Positions 36,221-50,197 are shown, counted from the stretch's first letter. The stretch: 64,000 nt of DNA from Acanthosoma haemorrhoidale (GCA_930367205.1 OV884011.1:106507139-106571138); one strand, 5' to 3'. Notes: a model not told the origin generated them from the sequence alone. Translations and numbers: made by a program.

Positions 36221-39200
36221 CCAAGCAACATATTGCAAGGTTCTTGCATTTTCACCTGGCCCGAACAGCAATGAGTCACCGGTGAAGGACATCTGAATAC
36301 CACTTTAGTGAGTCAACTCTTCCCTTCCTTTACAGTTTTGATCCAGCCAAGAGATTCCTATTCCTGTTATACATACAGACAGACGTGAAGGGACATAGTC
36401 GCTGAGAAAGAACGAGAAACAACTCGTTATGAGCGGAAAAGAAGAATGAAAACTGAGTCAGTAAGTCAGTGGAAATAAAGTGGCAATAGTGCCCTTGAAG
36501 CAAGATAGAGGGCGTGAGAAGCCCACTGTGGATTTTCATTTTCCTGTTCTTTTATTAAATTCCATAAGGTAATAAATTTATTTTCTGCGATAAAAAAATA
36601 TTTTATAGCTCGTGAGTGGAGAACGGATAGCTTTTCGACTCCTACAGTTTATAGTGCCTTTGTTTGACATTTATTAAACTGTTATTTCTTTTTCTTTATT
36701 TGGAGCTCCTTTTACTACTAGCATGCTTGGATAATATTTTAAGATTAACCACGATATTTTAAGATCTTCTCCTAAGACATATTTGTTTTGACAATATTTA
36801 CATCAAGTAAGAGAGAGACGAAACCTAAATATTGCCGTTAAAGATTTTTAAAATCATAACTCCTCTTATTTTCGCTTTACATTTTGTTTGATTATTATGG
36901 CAATCATAAGCATCTTGTTTAAACTATATATATGAATAAATAGATACAATAAGTTCCTACTTGATGCCTGCCGTCAGGGAAAATACTGCCAACATCAATA
37001 AATAATGAAGTATCAAGATCCCTTAAAAGTTAAAATGTAGTATACTTAGGTAATGACGAAGTCGTTGAAACCTTATTATAATAACTTATTACTAACTTTT
37101 TATCTGTTCAGCACCAGATTCAGCAGCAATCAGAATCATTTTTATTTCAGCCCTTGTCTACTGCACTAACTAAACGTTTACAATGGTAATGTCAAACCGA
37201 GATGTTCACTTACCGTGGCATGGACAAGCGGCGGTCCTGTTAGCGGTCGGTGCATCCCAGGTGGCAGAACTAAGTGCTGGAGTCGCGTAAGGATGCATAC
37301 ATATGTCCATCTTATATAGCATATTGCCACTAATAACACAAAGTTATAGAATTGTATCTGCTTAAACCGATTGATTACTCTTGTGTTTGTACAGTAGATA
37401 AATAAACGTGTTCTTTATCGCTTAATGTGGGGTTTAACAACAGGAAAAACAGTTTGTTTAGCATTAATGCATCCGTATTCTTTATAAGGATTAGATAAAC
37501 AAAAATGATTTGTAGCTCTACAAGCTGCGGCGACAACCTCGGTCGTTCTTATCCCTTCATCAAATGCTATTCCACGTGTGTAATTTAATTTAAATTGTGG
37601 ATAAATAATAATAATTAATTTTTCTTTATCTGCTGTGACAACTGTTGCGTTGAAATCGCTATTAATAACAGCCCGAGTACTCTTAATAAATCCACTTGCG
37701 TGCTACTGTCAATAAATCAGGAAATGTCCATTCAATATAACGAAACTAACACTGAGAAACCAGCTTCACCATTGTTGAAAATCTACCCGGTGTATAATTA
37801 ATTAACATACGGATATGGTGTATACAAAAAAAAAATGTTATGAAAGGAAACGCTGACAGGCTAGAATATAGGCAATGTAATTGTCATCAGGTTATATTAT
37901 TGTATCAGTAACTTTGTTTATGCCATTTGCCTGAAATATCAGTCAATATAATTTTTTAATAGTTGTCTTGAATTTGTACGTAGACAAAATGGAAGGTGGC
38001 CAAATTAGCTAAAATACTTTTTGGGGTTATAGTTGATTTTCAATTAGGCCCCTGGGTCGTTTCCCAGGAGTGAAAGCGTTTACACTTTCATTAGCTTGTA
38101 TTAGATAATAAATAGGACGGCGAGGATCATCAGGTTTTAGACATTCATATTCAAATTCATTTGAATCAAAGGCATCGAAGGAAACACCAATAAAAGAATG
38201 TAAAAATTGATTAAGTTTAATCCATTAAAATAAATCTAACTATAGAAAATATTTAGACAAGTGTTTTCTCGACTTATTTTGCCTTTTCAGATATTTAAGG
38301 GTTAGAAAGATTTAAAATTTAACTCGAATAACTCTTTGAATTATTTCAAATCATTATTTTAATCGCTGAATTGAATATTATCGAAATACTCGAGAGATAA
38401 TTCAGCGAATATGGCCGCCTCTCAGACTAAAGTAATAGGTACTTATCCAACTGTTTTTTGGTTCTTGCGCAAGACGGCCTCTTATTATTTTTCAATATTA
38501 AATTTTAATTTGACCATATTATATTGATGTTACTTTTATTCTTCGAATCGTATTCGAACTCAGGTTCTACTTAATCATACTTGATTACAATTTCCATTAT
38601 AATTAATGGTTTTTCTTTGTCATGACTATTTTGTTACGTTTGTAGTTCTTATGGAATGTTCAAAAAGTTATAATTGGTTGTCGTTTATAAAGTTGAACGA
38701 ATTGTACCTGGGAGTTAATTATAAAAGACAATTAACAACCTTGGTAGGAAAGGATAGGATCACTTTCTTCATCCGTACAATTATTTAAGAGATCTAGAAA
38801 AAGTAATGAACTTGTAGAGGGGTAAAAAAGGGTTTCTTTAGTCCAGAAGACATGGCTACTGGTCACTTAATGACTTTTCGAAGGAAACTGGAATTGAGAA
38901 AAATAGAGGAGTTGGAGAAGAAAATAAAGGAGTTGATGGAGTAATTTCCTCTAGTTAGTACGTCAAAGCGTAACTGAGTGTGGTCCTTCAGCATTATTCC
39001 AGGAATAGAATCCTTCTCCAGATGTCCAACCTGGACGAGCTGGATTTTAAATAGCTACAGGACCTCACTGGACATCGAGCTTTTGAAATACCCTGTAATT
39101 TCCCTCAGCTAAATTGGATGTGGCTCTTCTTTGTTCTTGAGTGATTAGCTCCCCAAAGGTAAGATCAAATTATTCCCCCATTGTGATATCGTTAAAGCAC

Positions 39201-40639
39201 ACTAATAGTTACAGGATAGATTATTGTTCATACAGTTACTCCTAACCCTGATATACCTGAATTTACCTGAATTCCATATTAGGATTCGCCCAAAAACGGT
39301 TTGTGTCACTTTCATTATAACCTCCCATTTGCATTTTCAATTCATTGTTATAATAGAATTACTAGTATTACACATTCTTCTCTCTATATAGTTCGGAAAC
39401 TCGGTGCCCTAAAACAGCCCACAGTTCCTCATAAATCTGCTGATTTAAGCTTCAAACAAGACCTTCTTATGGTTACAGCAGGTGTTGCGAACATAAAGAG
39501 GTTACACACCCATGCGTTCGACCTTCTGGCACCTTATTGGGTGAGCGTGGTTAGGCAAGGAGAGGTGCAGTGCTACAATTATACATATAGACCGCATCCA
39601 TCATGCCTTTTGTGCCCCTTGTCTTTGTATCTGTTTGCGCATGCTTCAGCTAGGTGCTTCCGGTCAGGCAGTGGCCATTACGTGATCTGAAAATATTTTA
39701 ACATTATATATTAAGGTAGAATACGTTTTATAGAAGAGGCGGCCCATGAAAAATCGTCATATTGGGACTCCAGCGCATGCGCTGAAGGTCATTGTTAAAA
39801 CAGAAAGATATGGCCTACTTTAGCGGCGTTCAAGTTGTCGATGAGTATTCAATGGGTGGTAGTGGTCCATTAACATTAACATTTAATAAGTACATACTAC
39901 ACAAATATCTAAACGAAATCGATTGATAATTATGACTCTTGCTCAAAGTTTGTGTGGAGCAGATGTGAATCTCTTCGTAAAATCCTTCCAATATATCCAA
40001 TATAAAATATTTGGCTGTCTTATCTGCCCTAGGATACTTCGATGACGTATCCAACACAATCAATATCAAATATGTGATGCAACAGCTCACTCTACGAAGA
40101 AGTGTACACATGATGACGCATGCGCAGTGATAACTGGCTAAATATGCGATCACTTGCGATGGCGTGTGATCAATAAACGACTATCATTATTATTTATCAT
40201 CACCCATGTCATCTATCATCTATGTCGTAGGCAATGCATCATCTTCATTCAATCCCAAGTTGTCTGCATACATCTAGATGGCGCCTAAATTGACCCTGTT
40301 TCGTTTTTAGGATTTCGATAATTTCGTTTTTGAAAATTATAAACCCTCTGCCAAGTCTGTCTGCAAAGAAATAAGTATGCATGCAGAAGGGCAGACAATT
40401 ATGTCTCTTCATCCTAAATAATATCAATTGTGTGTTGCTGATTGCTGGTCTATTATTTCGAAAACAATTATATTAATTTTCCTTTACTTTATTAAATAAA
40501 GTATAAATTTTATACTTACAAGTTTCATTCTGGTTTTTAAATTCATGTCAATGACCGTACATACAAAAATTATCCACAGCTGCCTATAACTACTCTAGGA
40601 TCCAGACAACTACCATACCCTTTTGTTGACAAGAAGCGC
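36221..40639. other. Interval without a recognised gene
   Basis: AT-rich. A 129-codon frame at 39301-39690 has no known motif and a composition like chance translation. Between 39636 and 40130 there are three GCGCATGC-type words, including the 12-base palindrome AGCGCATGCGCT at 39772-39783. Confidence 0.5.
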
Positions 40640-40910
40640 TCTTGTACCTCCCCCCTCCTCGCTTCCTTCATGATCAGAATTAGCACAATCGCGGCGAGAG
40701 GCCAAGAACGTGCCCCGGAAGGAGGTCATCAGTCCAGCGTGATCCTCCAGGTCGCCGCCGCCATTGTGTCCTTAGTCCTCAGTCTTCGGTCCTGGAGAAG
40801 ACGTGACCTCAGTCCTCGGTGCCCTGCCTAATCATCCTATGAGGAAATTGTCTGTCGGGCTGACGTGTGGGCGTCAGGTCTACGTGACGTTATCAGAACG
40901 TTCGACATTT
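40640..40910. promoter_or_regulatory. CpG-rich island, promoter or 5'-exon candidate
   Basis: This is one of the few CpG-dense patches in the window, with CGCGGCG and CGCCGCCGCC and more than ten CG dinucleotides by eye. CTCAGTC(T/C)TCGGT occurs twice (about 40778 and 40810). On the minus strand ATGGCGGCGGCGACC would start only an 11-codon frame. Such islands can mark promoters or GC-rich first exons, but no TATA, initiator or downstream exon was identified, and a repeat fragment is an alternative. Confidence 0.25.
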
Positions 40911-43900
40911 TGTATTTTTACGTAAATATTTCAAAAAATATAAGAAACTATTTTAGGTCCCAGGATCTGTCAGCTCGGTGACTGAAATAAGTCTATATTT
41001 CTTTTTAAGACACTGAATATCAAAAGATGTCGGAAACGTGATGAATTACACTTTTACTCGGTGGTATGACAGGATTTTTCTTCCTTTATCATTTTCTTTA
41101 TAGGAAGTCGATGAATGATTGGCTTCGTTTTATTTCTCAACTCCATTATTTGATCTAAAATATTTTAAGTTATATAAATAGCTCTAATTTTCACGTTAAA
41201 TATATCTTTTACACTATTGTTTAACTCTACTAGAGTATATGATCCATGTTGCCCACCATCCTAGTGGCAAGAAACCGTACTTTAATGTCTAGCTCAAAGT
41301 CATCATGAACGTATTCTTTAATGTAATGTAATGTTTGTCATAGATCTCAATTCACAATTAATTTTTTGCTTGTAGAGACGATTTTTAATTTCAATCTGTT
41401 CTTTATTTAGGTTTTCACGCTTAAATCATTGTATTGCTATTAGTAAACGATTGGTTGACAGCCTCACCCTCATGTTACGGACAGCCTTGGCACGTTGCAC
41501 ATGGTGCAAACACATCTGCATAAGGCGTTAATTAATTCAGACGTGTCTTAGTCTCTTTGGCCTACCCTTGACATTATGTGTCCTAGGCGTTTATTTTTTG
41601 ATGAATATGTTCGTCGGTTCAATGGTCCTTGAAGTTCCCGGGCTCCACCCACGCCAGTTCTCTATTTTTAGAAATATGCTATAATTCGTAACAACCCGAA
41701 CCAATTACGTATTTTTCGGCGGTTATCTCATAAATCTGTTCGAATCCTTACCAAGCCTCCAAGAATATTTACAAACCATTTTACATTTAGGCATCCAAGT
41801 GAAAGTGTGACTCAGAGATAATTTTAGCAGCCATTAGGTCGGAAAACCCCGGTTGGGTTTCTCCTGTAAGCTGGCGGTTTCCACCATACTGTGGAGAATG
41901 CACCAGGTCGATTTTTTTTTTGGATAAAATCATCGTCATAGTAACATAGTTCAATCCCGGGCATTCGGATTAGCCTGTTTTCCGCCATTGACCCGCGAAA
42001 TCTCATATCCTGAGCAGACAGTGATGACGTCGTCCATTGTACTGACACTCATACAAGCTGTAGATGTTCAGTAGACCTTAACTCCCGGGAACGTTACCTG
42101 TAACACCCAGTTGTTCCTTAACCTCCTCACCTCTGACACTGACGATGTGTTTTCACTTTCGAAATTGGAGAAACTCGCCGTTCAGCCGTCGACTTGATAC
42201 GTCTCCTTCGATAATTAATGACCTCGTATACTGAGTGTCTCTCTTGGTAATTCTCATTATTATCCCTTAATGGTGGCTTTATAGGACCACTTTCGTCACC
42301 TATTTGTCATTAGCGATCGTTCACAACTGATCAGAGTGATTTCTATTTTACGATCTCTTGAAGCAGAGGCAGTTTGTTTCAAGTTAACTAGAGAACCTAT
42401 TCTAATCTTGATTACGATTAATTTCGCCATAGTTCACACAGGGAATATTGCCAGTTTAATTTATGGGTTATTGAAAAAAAAAGCCTTAAATTTGTAAATT
42501 TTTGTCAATACTTAAAACGTGATCATTCCATTTTTAATAATAGTAGAAAGTGGGAACTAAGCCAAAAAAACAAACAAATTTTAACATGGCTGGGGTTTGT
42601 ACCTGGAACATTTGAGTTATGGATGCTCGAAAACAAGAGAAGTCATTACCATCCAATCTCTTTAGATTTCTTTTCATAATTATTGTATTATTGAATCAAT
42701 ATAACAACTAATGAGGGGGCTCTCATTCACATTCAAAATACTCGCATTCTATACATTTATTAAATAAGTTAATCAGTTATATAACTTCATATACTTTATA
42801 AATTAGAACAGGCACACAAATATAGCACCAGGCGCAGTTATAGTTTATTTAGCTCCTTGCAGATTGTAAATGAAATATGTGAAAACAAAGAGGGTTTAAA
42901 AAAAAAACTAATGATTAACTTTGAAATGAAAGTAAAAATATAAATTCTGTACGTTGACCATTCATTTATTCTGAGTTTGGTGTGATTTTGTTTCTATATT
43001 AAATGATTTTAAGTGATAACAATATTTAAGAAGATGACAAATTACGGACGAGTAATAGTTTACCAATGATTTATCTTCGGCTATTACATTGCTCCCAGCG
43101 GATTATTCTTTATTAAATTCTAATCAAACTCATTGAGTAGGCATTTTCTTCGTTTAACCTCAGTTATTTCTCTGCGATAAGTCTGCGTATTGTAGTTTTG
43201 TGAATAAATAAACTCATAGCCTTATAAAAACGAATCTTTTCAGAGAGCCCTAAATTCCTCTGAGCAGGCATTGAACATAAATAATTCACATTTTTGAAAT
43301 CGATAGCGTACGTGTCTTCATCTCATGCTTTTTGGTTTTCATTTTGATCTTGCCCCAATTATTATCTATGATGCTAAAAATAACCAGCCTCAGGGGGTTG
43401 TTCAGTCGTAACAATATTGTCCGTATTCCTTCAAAAGTCGTGTGCATAATCGAACACACTCATATGTACACACAATGTTCTGTGTGCACACAAGAGAGGC
43501 TCCATCTGCAGACTAGGTCACGATCCCAGACTGCCAGGAGGTCAGCCCCTCTTCCAGCATCTGGTCGGGGTAACAGGAGACTTCTAGGTCAGGCCAAGCA
43601 GTTTGGCGTATTAGCTTACCTTACCTCTTAGCTCTCAATTTAAAATGCTTCAAAAAGTATTAATGACCTTAAAAGTTTATTTATACGTCTATTTACCTCC
43701 CGTTAAAAAGTGAAAAAATAATGACATGTCAGATATTTTGTCTGATTACAACAAGATTTCCGTCCTGACACTCTCCCTACTATGTTACATGTTGTGTTTT
43801 CTGTGGCCCGATTAGTGGGGTTTTATTAAACAACATGTTTGAGACTCGAAAAGAATCGGATCAAAATTGCGATGAGAATATAAAAGGCATTAGAAAAGAG

Positions 43901-45780
43901 TCATTTAAATATAATTGTGCTATAAAAATAATATTATGAATTGAGTTGCTACACATATATTTTACATTACTGCCCTTGTTACAATCCTTAGCTTACTATG
44001 ATGTTACATTTTTAGGAATAAATATCATCAGCAATATTCATGACTTCCCATTTAACATGATCTACAGTCATGGTTATGTGTTTATAAACTTGTAGTATAG
44101 TATAACAAACGTGTTTGCCGTAAAATCATAACGGAGCCATTCATAATTTTCTGAAGCGCTAACTAAAAAAACGATTCACTGTTTCCCTAAGAGTCACCCT
44201 TGCACTTGAAATCCGAAATAAATATACCCACATAACAAAATAAATTAATATTATAAATGCAGAGACAAGCTCACATACTAAGTGTGCCATCAGAGAGAAG
44301 GGCTTCTTAAACAAGACTCGCTCTTGATGACCTGACTGCAGGTCCCACGGTCTCGGTCACCGCTAGCTGTCCTCCATCCTCCGGCTTTTGGCGCTTCTAG
44401 TAGCCAGTGTGGGCTTCCGGGTCATTGCTAATTGTCGGCTCACTGGGGCTTGCTCTCAGGTAGCATTCAGTGAAACAATAGTTGATACATGTAATCAGTA
44501 CGATTTTTTCATCAGATCATAAAATAAAATTGAATTTATAGTTTTTATTCCCCGTTTAGCTTTCAAACAGCACAAGAAGAGCTAGTGAGAGAACAAATTG
44601 TCGACGTATCCAATGCAATCGTACTAGAAATCACTCATCGACAGTAGTATCTCATTTTGTTTCATATTCAGCGCAACAAACAAAATGTATTTTATGTTGT
44701 AGAAATTCACCTGCATGAATGATATAGCCAGCGGATAAATCTAGATAAACAAAATAAAAATATAAGTCATTATAGAAGGCCGATAAGCTGACTGTGTGGA
44801 TTTCTTTGAATGTGAGTAACTTGGCGATTCCATGAATCATTTAGCCATAAACTGTTAACAGGAAATTATAAATTAAAAAACACAACCTAGGTCTCTGATA
44901 GTGGTGTATAAACAATATCATAGCTTTCATTCCTACTCATTTTTTTTATTTTTTATGTTAAATTAAATCTTCAGAAGCTTCTTGGAATCTCAGAGGAATC
45001 ATAAACGGAAAAGAGAAATGAAATACAGCATTATGATCATGGATACCACTCAATTTGTGAAGGCGTTGTGTTAGAGGGAAGGGGTTGTCCAACGTTTTTA
45101 GAATCTCTGTCAGTTGTCAAATTTTCGAACCGCCCACTGTTTCCACAGTACCGGTGACTTATAATGTAGAGAAGTAACTTTACTTTATAAACTTATTGAG
45201 TTACAGCAAGTTAAAGCATATAATAATAATTACTTTTATGTCGGTCTTTCATCTGTGTTTGCTACAATAAATATTTATAAAACTACTTACTGCAGTTAAA
45301 TCTTTTTATTTATACTTTGCATGCATAGGAGCACGAAGTCTGTTGTAATTACATTTAATTAATTAAATTATTATTGCGATCCCTGAGGCCGATGCTGCGA
45401 AACTAAATACTGGATATTTGGGACAATTTTGTGAGGAACAAGCGAAGGTCTCTTTCGGAAATATACAGGCGGTTTCTTTCTTTGGTCTTTGAACTAACTG
45501 CACTAAAGCTTGATTCCACATGATATGAGGTAGGGAAAGGTATCAAAAACCTGCACATTTTGTAATTTTTTGGTTGAAGGTACAACCCCATTTGCCAACA
45601 GTCATAAAGATTAGTTACGTGAAATCTCCGTGAACGAAGTACTTTGTCCCTACCCTTCCCTTACATGGCTTGATGAGTTCTATTGACGTTCGCACAGATC
45701 CTCTATTCACTCATGCTGTTATAACATATTGAAGGCACCTCCTAAGCAAATTGCTTTTCTGCTCAATTAATCAAATCTAG
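40911..45780. other. Interval without a recognised gene
   Basis: Open frames such as 41824-42048 (minus) and 43332-43631 (plus) lack known motifs. A TAGTTCAATCCCGGG word near 41950 resembles a B-box without a paired A-box. GC-richer patches at 42060-42200, 43480-43600 and 44290-44470 are unassigned. Confidence 0.5.
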
Positions 45781-46090
45781 AGTTATATAATGCTAAGAAT
45801 ATTGTAATGCTAATATTATATATAATGCTAAAAGTAGAAGCAAGCCCCTTCTGTGTAAACCTGCCTCGTGACTTCATGGAAGTCACATATTTTTAAGTAA
45901 GCAACCGCATACCTTCAAGACCTCCATCCTAATTCCGAGAACTACCCTTGACTTTAGCCCCAGACCCCACTTGTTTCCTGACACTTGTTCCCGTACATCC
46001 CAAATAGAATGTAGTAAAATAACTCTTAATATTTGTATATACCAGTGTTTTGCTTGTACTTCATAATAAAGCTTTTCTTTCTGTTCTTTT
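45781..46090 (+). repeat. Dispersed repeat S, copy 1
   Basis: The whole segment matches the reverse complement of 54062-54408. Shared words include AATATTGTAATGCTAATATT, CTGCCTCGTGACTTCATGGA, TAAGTAAGCAACC and TTCATAATAAAGCTTT. The AATAAA near 46065 and the following T-rich stretch suggest that the plus strand is the transcript strand. There is no coding potential. It may be a solo LTR or the 3' end of a retroelement; TG...CA ends were not found. Confidence 0.75.
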
Positions 46091-46620
46091 AAAAGACACT
46101 CGTCTACAAAAATTATTTAACTTAGCATAGCAAAAGTGCCAAATATAAAGCATAGCACGATTGAAAAATGAACATTATTGAATGAATATATTTAGAGAAA
46201 GCCTCGTCATTAAAACTCAAAACATTTGCGCGGCAGTTATTGGAAATAATTCCAGTCGCACCTTCGAGAAAGTTGCATTTGTTGGTGAATAGAATGGATG
46301 TAGTGGGGGGGGGGAGAGAAATGTAGGTGTAGATCCCCAAAATAAATCCACTTAAAGCTGGAAGATTTCCATTTACATTGAAAACGTCTGGTATTATATT
46401 GCGGGTGTTACATCCCCTGTAAGAAACAGCAGCCGGCTATAACAGCGAAGGTGGCATGAGATCGAGATATCTCGCTCCAGAAGGAAATAACGAGACGATC
46501 TAAATTTCAACAACACGGGAAAGCTCTTCGACCTCTGGGCGTATTATCTTGGAAGGCTTGCCTGGTTGTGGGCTATTCATATCAATATATTTACACCCCT
46601 ATAGTTTTAAGATGACACAA

Positions 46621-46655
46621 GCGCTTTCGGTGGCTACCCACCAAAAAGCTTTCAG
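46621..46655 (-). ncRNA. Hammerhead-like hairpin relic
   Basis: On the minus strand: CTGAAAG, a spacer, the stem GGTGG-GTAG-CCACC, then immediately GAAA and GCGC. In hammerhead ribozymes stem II is followed directly by GAAA and preceded by CUGANGA. The stem-GAAA junction fits, but the left core is imperfect (CTGAAAG) and there are extra T residues, so a functional ribozyme is unlikely. Such motifs are known from the tails of Penelope-like and other retroelements. The similar structure at 53.7 kb supports a shared origin. Confidence 0.25.
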
Positions 46656-47540
46656 AAAAAAAGAGATAGTTTTCGAGTATCTATAGTTAGATTAATAGAA
46701 TAGGAAATGAAAATTAGGAGTTTGAAACAATGGCTCTTATTCTTGTGCAGTAAAAACTGATACTCTTTGTTCTGTAACAATCATTTATTAATTTGACCTC
46801 TGGACCTCGTGCAAAAAGAGCGAAACTACATCCTTATACAGAGTCTTGTCTCTTCTTTCACTATGGGCTATCAAGCATACAACTAGCCATAGACATTATT
46901 AATCGACTACATTTTTATATAACGACCAGTTGACCTCCCCTGTAGAAGCATATTTAATTTGTTGTGAACATTTGAATAAGAACACGTCGGCATTCATGCA
47001 TCCTTTGCGCATAGTATGGCTCAATTATGAAGTTACAGAAAAATCACTATCATGTTACTACAAGCTTCATCAATACATAATAGAAAGTTTCCCAAGGATT
47101 ATCACCCGATTCTGGACGGAATAAGTATTCTGTTAAAGATTATTCAGATCTCCCTGTGGGTGTATCAGCTACATTGGCCTTAAGACATGTCTCGCGTATA
47201 TAACTCACTAATTCATTTTAAAAGAATAGTAACTAACATTCCTTTATATGCACCATAAAATAATTAAAAGGAAGATATCATCCTTCTTAAAACAGGTGCC
47301 TTGTTGAAGGGTTCAATAACACAAAACATGAACAAATGAAGGTTTCATGAACAAGAAAATCTCAACCAAACCAGATTTCAACAACTCTTCTACTCACTGT
47401 TAACCCTTAACTTAACAGTATTATAGTGATTATTTTTTTGATATACTTACTTATTAACTTATTAACATAATTATCAATCATAAAAATACTTCCTGCTGGA
47501 AGGACTTATGTTGGCATCCAAAATGATAATCTCTAATTTG

Positions 47541-47610
47541 TTGATCTAGTTGCGGTAGTAATTACTGCATCGATGAAGACATCGATATCTTGGGTTCAAA
47601 TGTAGACCAA
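47541..47610 (+). repeat. tRNA-like SINE head
   Basis: GATCTAGTTGCGGTAGTAAT (A-box region, from about 47543) and TCTTGGGTTCAAATG (B-box region, about 47588-47602) have tRNA-like spacing. The words GATCTAG, GGTA, CGATATC and TTGGGTTC occur in the same order in the tRNA-like segment at 36144-36220 (minus), suggesting one SINE family. No closing acceptor stem is present. Confidence 0.4.
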
Positions 47611-47837
47611 ATGGATTATATTTCCTTGATGAAGATGTGAGTAGTTTCAGATAAGTTTGTACTTTCTGTTCTAAATTGGAGAATATAAAAGCATAAACTT
47701 TAGAACAAAAATTCTTTAAATAATAAATATGACTAAATTATTAGTATTAAGAGTTAAATGAACGATCGTTTCCGATCTACAAGGGTGAGGCAGGAGCTAG
47801 CGGTCCGACTGGCCCAGTTGAAGCTTGTTCATTAGTC

Positions 47838-48069
47838 GGACTGGTTTCACTTTCTTTTGCTCCCATGGGAACCGCAGCGCGCATATCATCTCGTATCTCG
47901 TCGACTATTTTATTTCTAAACGCATGGCAATACTTGTAAGATCAATTATTTTTCGCGATGTAAATACTACGTGGAGTCATATGTAAAGGATTGTATAATC
48001 ATATATGATGTCTACATAGCGATTCACGGACTGGTTTCACTTTCCTAAGCTACCATGGGAACCTCTGCG
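47838..48069. repeat. 42-bp direct repeat, 190 bases apart
   Basis: CGGACTGGTTTCACTTTC followed by a CCATGGGAACC word occurs at about 47838-47879 and 48028-48069. A weaker third echo (CGGACTAGTTTAACACC) starts near 48234, about 205 bases on. This suggests a decayed tandem array with a unit near 190-205 bp, although the intervening sequence is too diverged for a clear alignment by eye. Confidence 0.45.
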
Positions 48070-50131
48070 ATCGTTATTAGCCCCCTTGTCTTTTGTCCCG
48101 AATATAATAAGGAGTATCAAGTTCAGTTCGTTCTTCTTTCTAGACCTAGTGCCATGTGATTTAACATTTTTCGCATCCTCGTGACTACTAAAATAGTGAT
48201 CATATACTCTAGGTCTGTTACATCACAGAAAGCGGACTAGTTTAACACCGGTTAGTGATTGTTTACCGCATACGCCAACGTCACCTGATTATCGATTTAG
48301 AGCATGTTGGAACCCTTTTTCCAATCTCTGATCGTTGATCCTTTCAGAAGTTTACTTTACAAAAGAACTTACTTGTTTGTAGGCTTCTTGGCCTAAGAAT
48401 TTTTTTTCGTTTTTAGTACAGAAGCTTTTGGTTTTAATTTTTAATCTAATATGTAAAATATATCAAATATGTAGGTTGTGCAATGTAAAATGCAGTCAAA
48501 TTATATATTCTTCCTGCAAAGAATAGTATTCGAACTGCTTTCAAATCATTTATACATTGATAACATTAAAATTAACCTATAGTTTTACCTAGTTAAACCT
48601 GCTTATCAATTAATATAGCTATCAATCATAGCAAAATAGATAAACTTAAGAACATAGAAATAAAAATGCAACACATAGTTGTTTGTAATATAGGCCACGG
48701 ACTAAACACAAAACTGTTTGACTAAATATAACAATTTTATTTCTCGTATTCATACGATGATTCCTCCTCATTATTATAGTCTCTTAATATTTTATCACGG
48801 CATTATATTTCAACAATAAATTTAATCTGAAATTAGTTGGATTTATACATTTCTCAGCCCGGGTTGTGAGGGTTTGTTTATGATTTTGCTTTGAATTAGG
48901 ACAAAATCGGGTACATTGTTTCAATAGAAGCATTTAGCGATTCTCTATGCCTTCTATCCCTAGCGGCTGCGTGCGATAAGCCAGAAAGCTCCCATGAGAT
49001 TCTCGAATCCCGATTCCAATCCCGCAGAACAATTAGGGATTATATTGGCTCCCTAATAATGCAGCTCCTCGTCCCTGAATCGAATCTTCCCTGACCAGCC
49101 CTGGTAATCTTCTGAACTCGATTATTCCCCTCCAAAGTAAGTAGTTGATTTGCTAGCTCCCCCTAGAGCTTAACTTTCACTAATTCAGTTTATCCTTCCA
49201 TTTGTCGAACTAATATTTGCTGAATATCAAACCCTCTGAGGGGCTCTTAATGAGGGCGTGGCTATCGGCATCAGACATGCTTTTAGCCTCTGCAGAGTAT
49301 ATTAGTCAAACCACGCCATCCATTATTAAATGCGTAAATAAGAGGAAGCGTATATAAAGGGAGGGCCAGGGGTGGCCTATGTGTACCTATGGATACTACG
49401 TCAAGAGCTTAATACTTTAAAAATTTCACTCCATCCACCAGTGATTAAATCTTTTTATTAAAAAGAAAATATTAATTATAGTACGTAGGATAGAAAGAAC
49501 GAATGTAATTTCATGCCATGCACAAAATAGATAACAAGTAGACAAAAAAAATTATTTTAACAAGAAGAGGTCCTAACGGGGATATGAATATTAAATTTGC
49601 TATTGCCAATTTTCAGAATTTTTGAGAAAAAGTAGGACTACGCTTCTGTAGGCTACTCCGGATGCTTACACAATATTGAATGACTTTTCCTTTTACCGAA
49701 GTTATGGCTGGACAATAAAAAATAACGAAAAGGGTAGAAAGCTTAAAATTTTTAAGAAATTAAATACCTAGTCAATGAAAAATTTACATTGTTTTAGTGA
49801 GATTTCTCAATTTCCCTTCTACTGAAAGTCGTTTTAAATCTTGGAACTGTGGTAACTCGTAATTTTTCTTGTCATTAGAAAGCCTTGCAATCAGCCACAT
49901 TAGCAAAACAATGCATAAACATATATACAGAGGGGTCCAAAAAAATGTATCCACTGTTTAAAAGTCCATAACTTGCAAACTAATTGACGGAGTTGTCTCA
50001 TTTTTGGTAGTGTAATAGTTTGTAGTTCCGGCAATCGCCATACAAGCGTTGTATTGCGTTGTTTTGTTTTGTCAGATGACAGTCGCCAGATAGTGTTTTA
50101 TTGTTAGTTGTACCTTGTTACTCGAGTAAAC

Positions 50132-50197
50132 ATGGCTGGCGTAAGGCTTACATTTGATGAAAGGAAGTCTGTTCTTGAACTCATCACTTCCAAGTCA
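50132..50197 (+). pseudogene. Second transposase start in the left inverted arm
   Basis: The left arm carries an inverted duplicate of the transposase start on the plus strand. The frame opens MAGVRLTFDERKSVL and leaves the family sequence at 50173, where the captured repeat R begins, then stops within a few codons. It is a by-product of the arm duplication, not a gene. Confidence 0.85.

Larger units (their letters stand above)
46091..49925. other. Interval with short repeats, no gene
   Basis: Contains a 10-base G-run (46305-46314), a hammerhead-like hairpin (46621-46655), a tRNA-like head (47541-47610) and a 42-bp direct repeat (47838 and 48028), listed separately where informative. A GC-richer patch at 48950-49140 and an inverted GGCGTGG/CCACGCC pair about 50 bases apart (49255-49318) are unassigned. 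Confidence 0.5.

Noticed and set aside
39301..39690. 129-codon open frame on the plus strand
   Set aside because: No motif, no splice context, and a length that chance can give in 64 kb of six-frame sequence.
49366..49378. CAGGGGTGGCC, resembling a hAT transposon terminus
   Set aside because: No matching inverted end or 8-bp duplication was found nearby.
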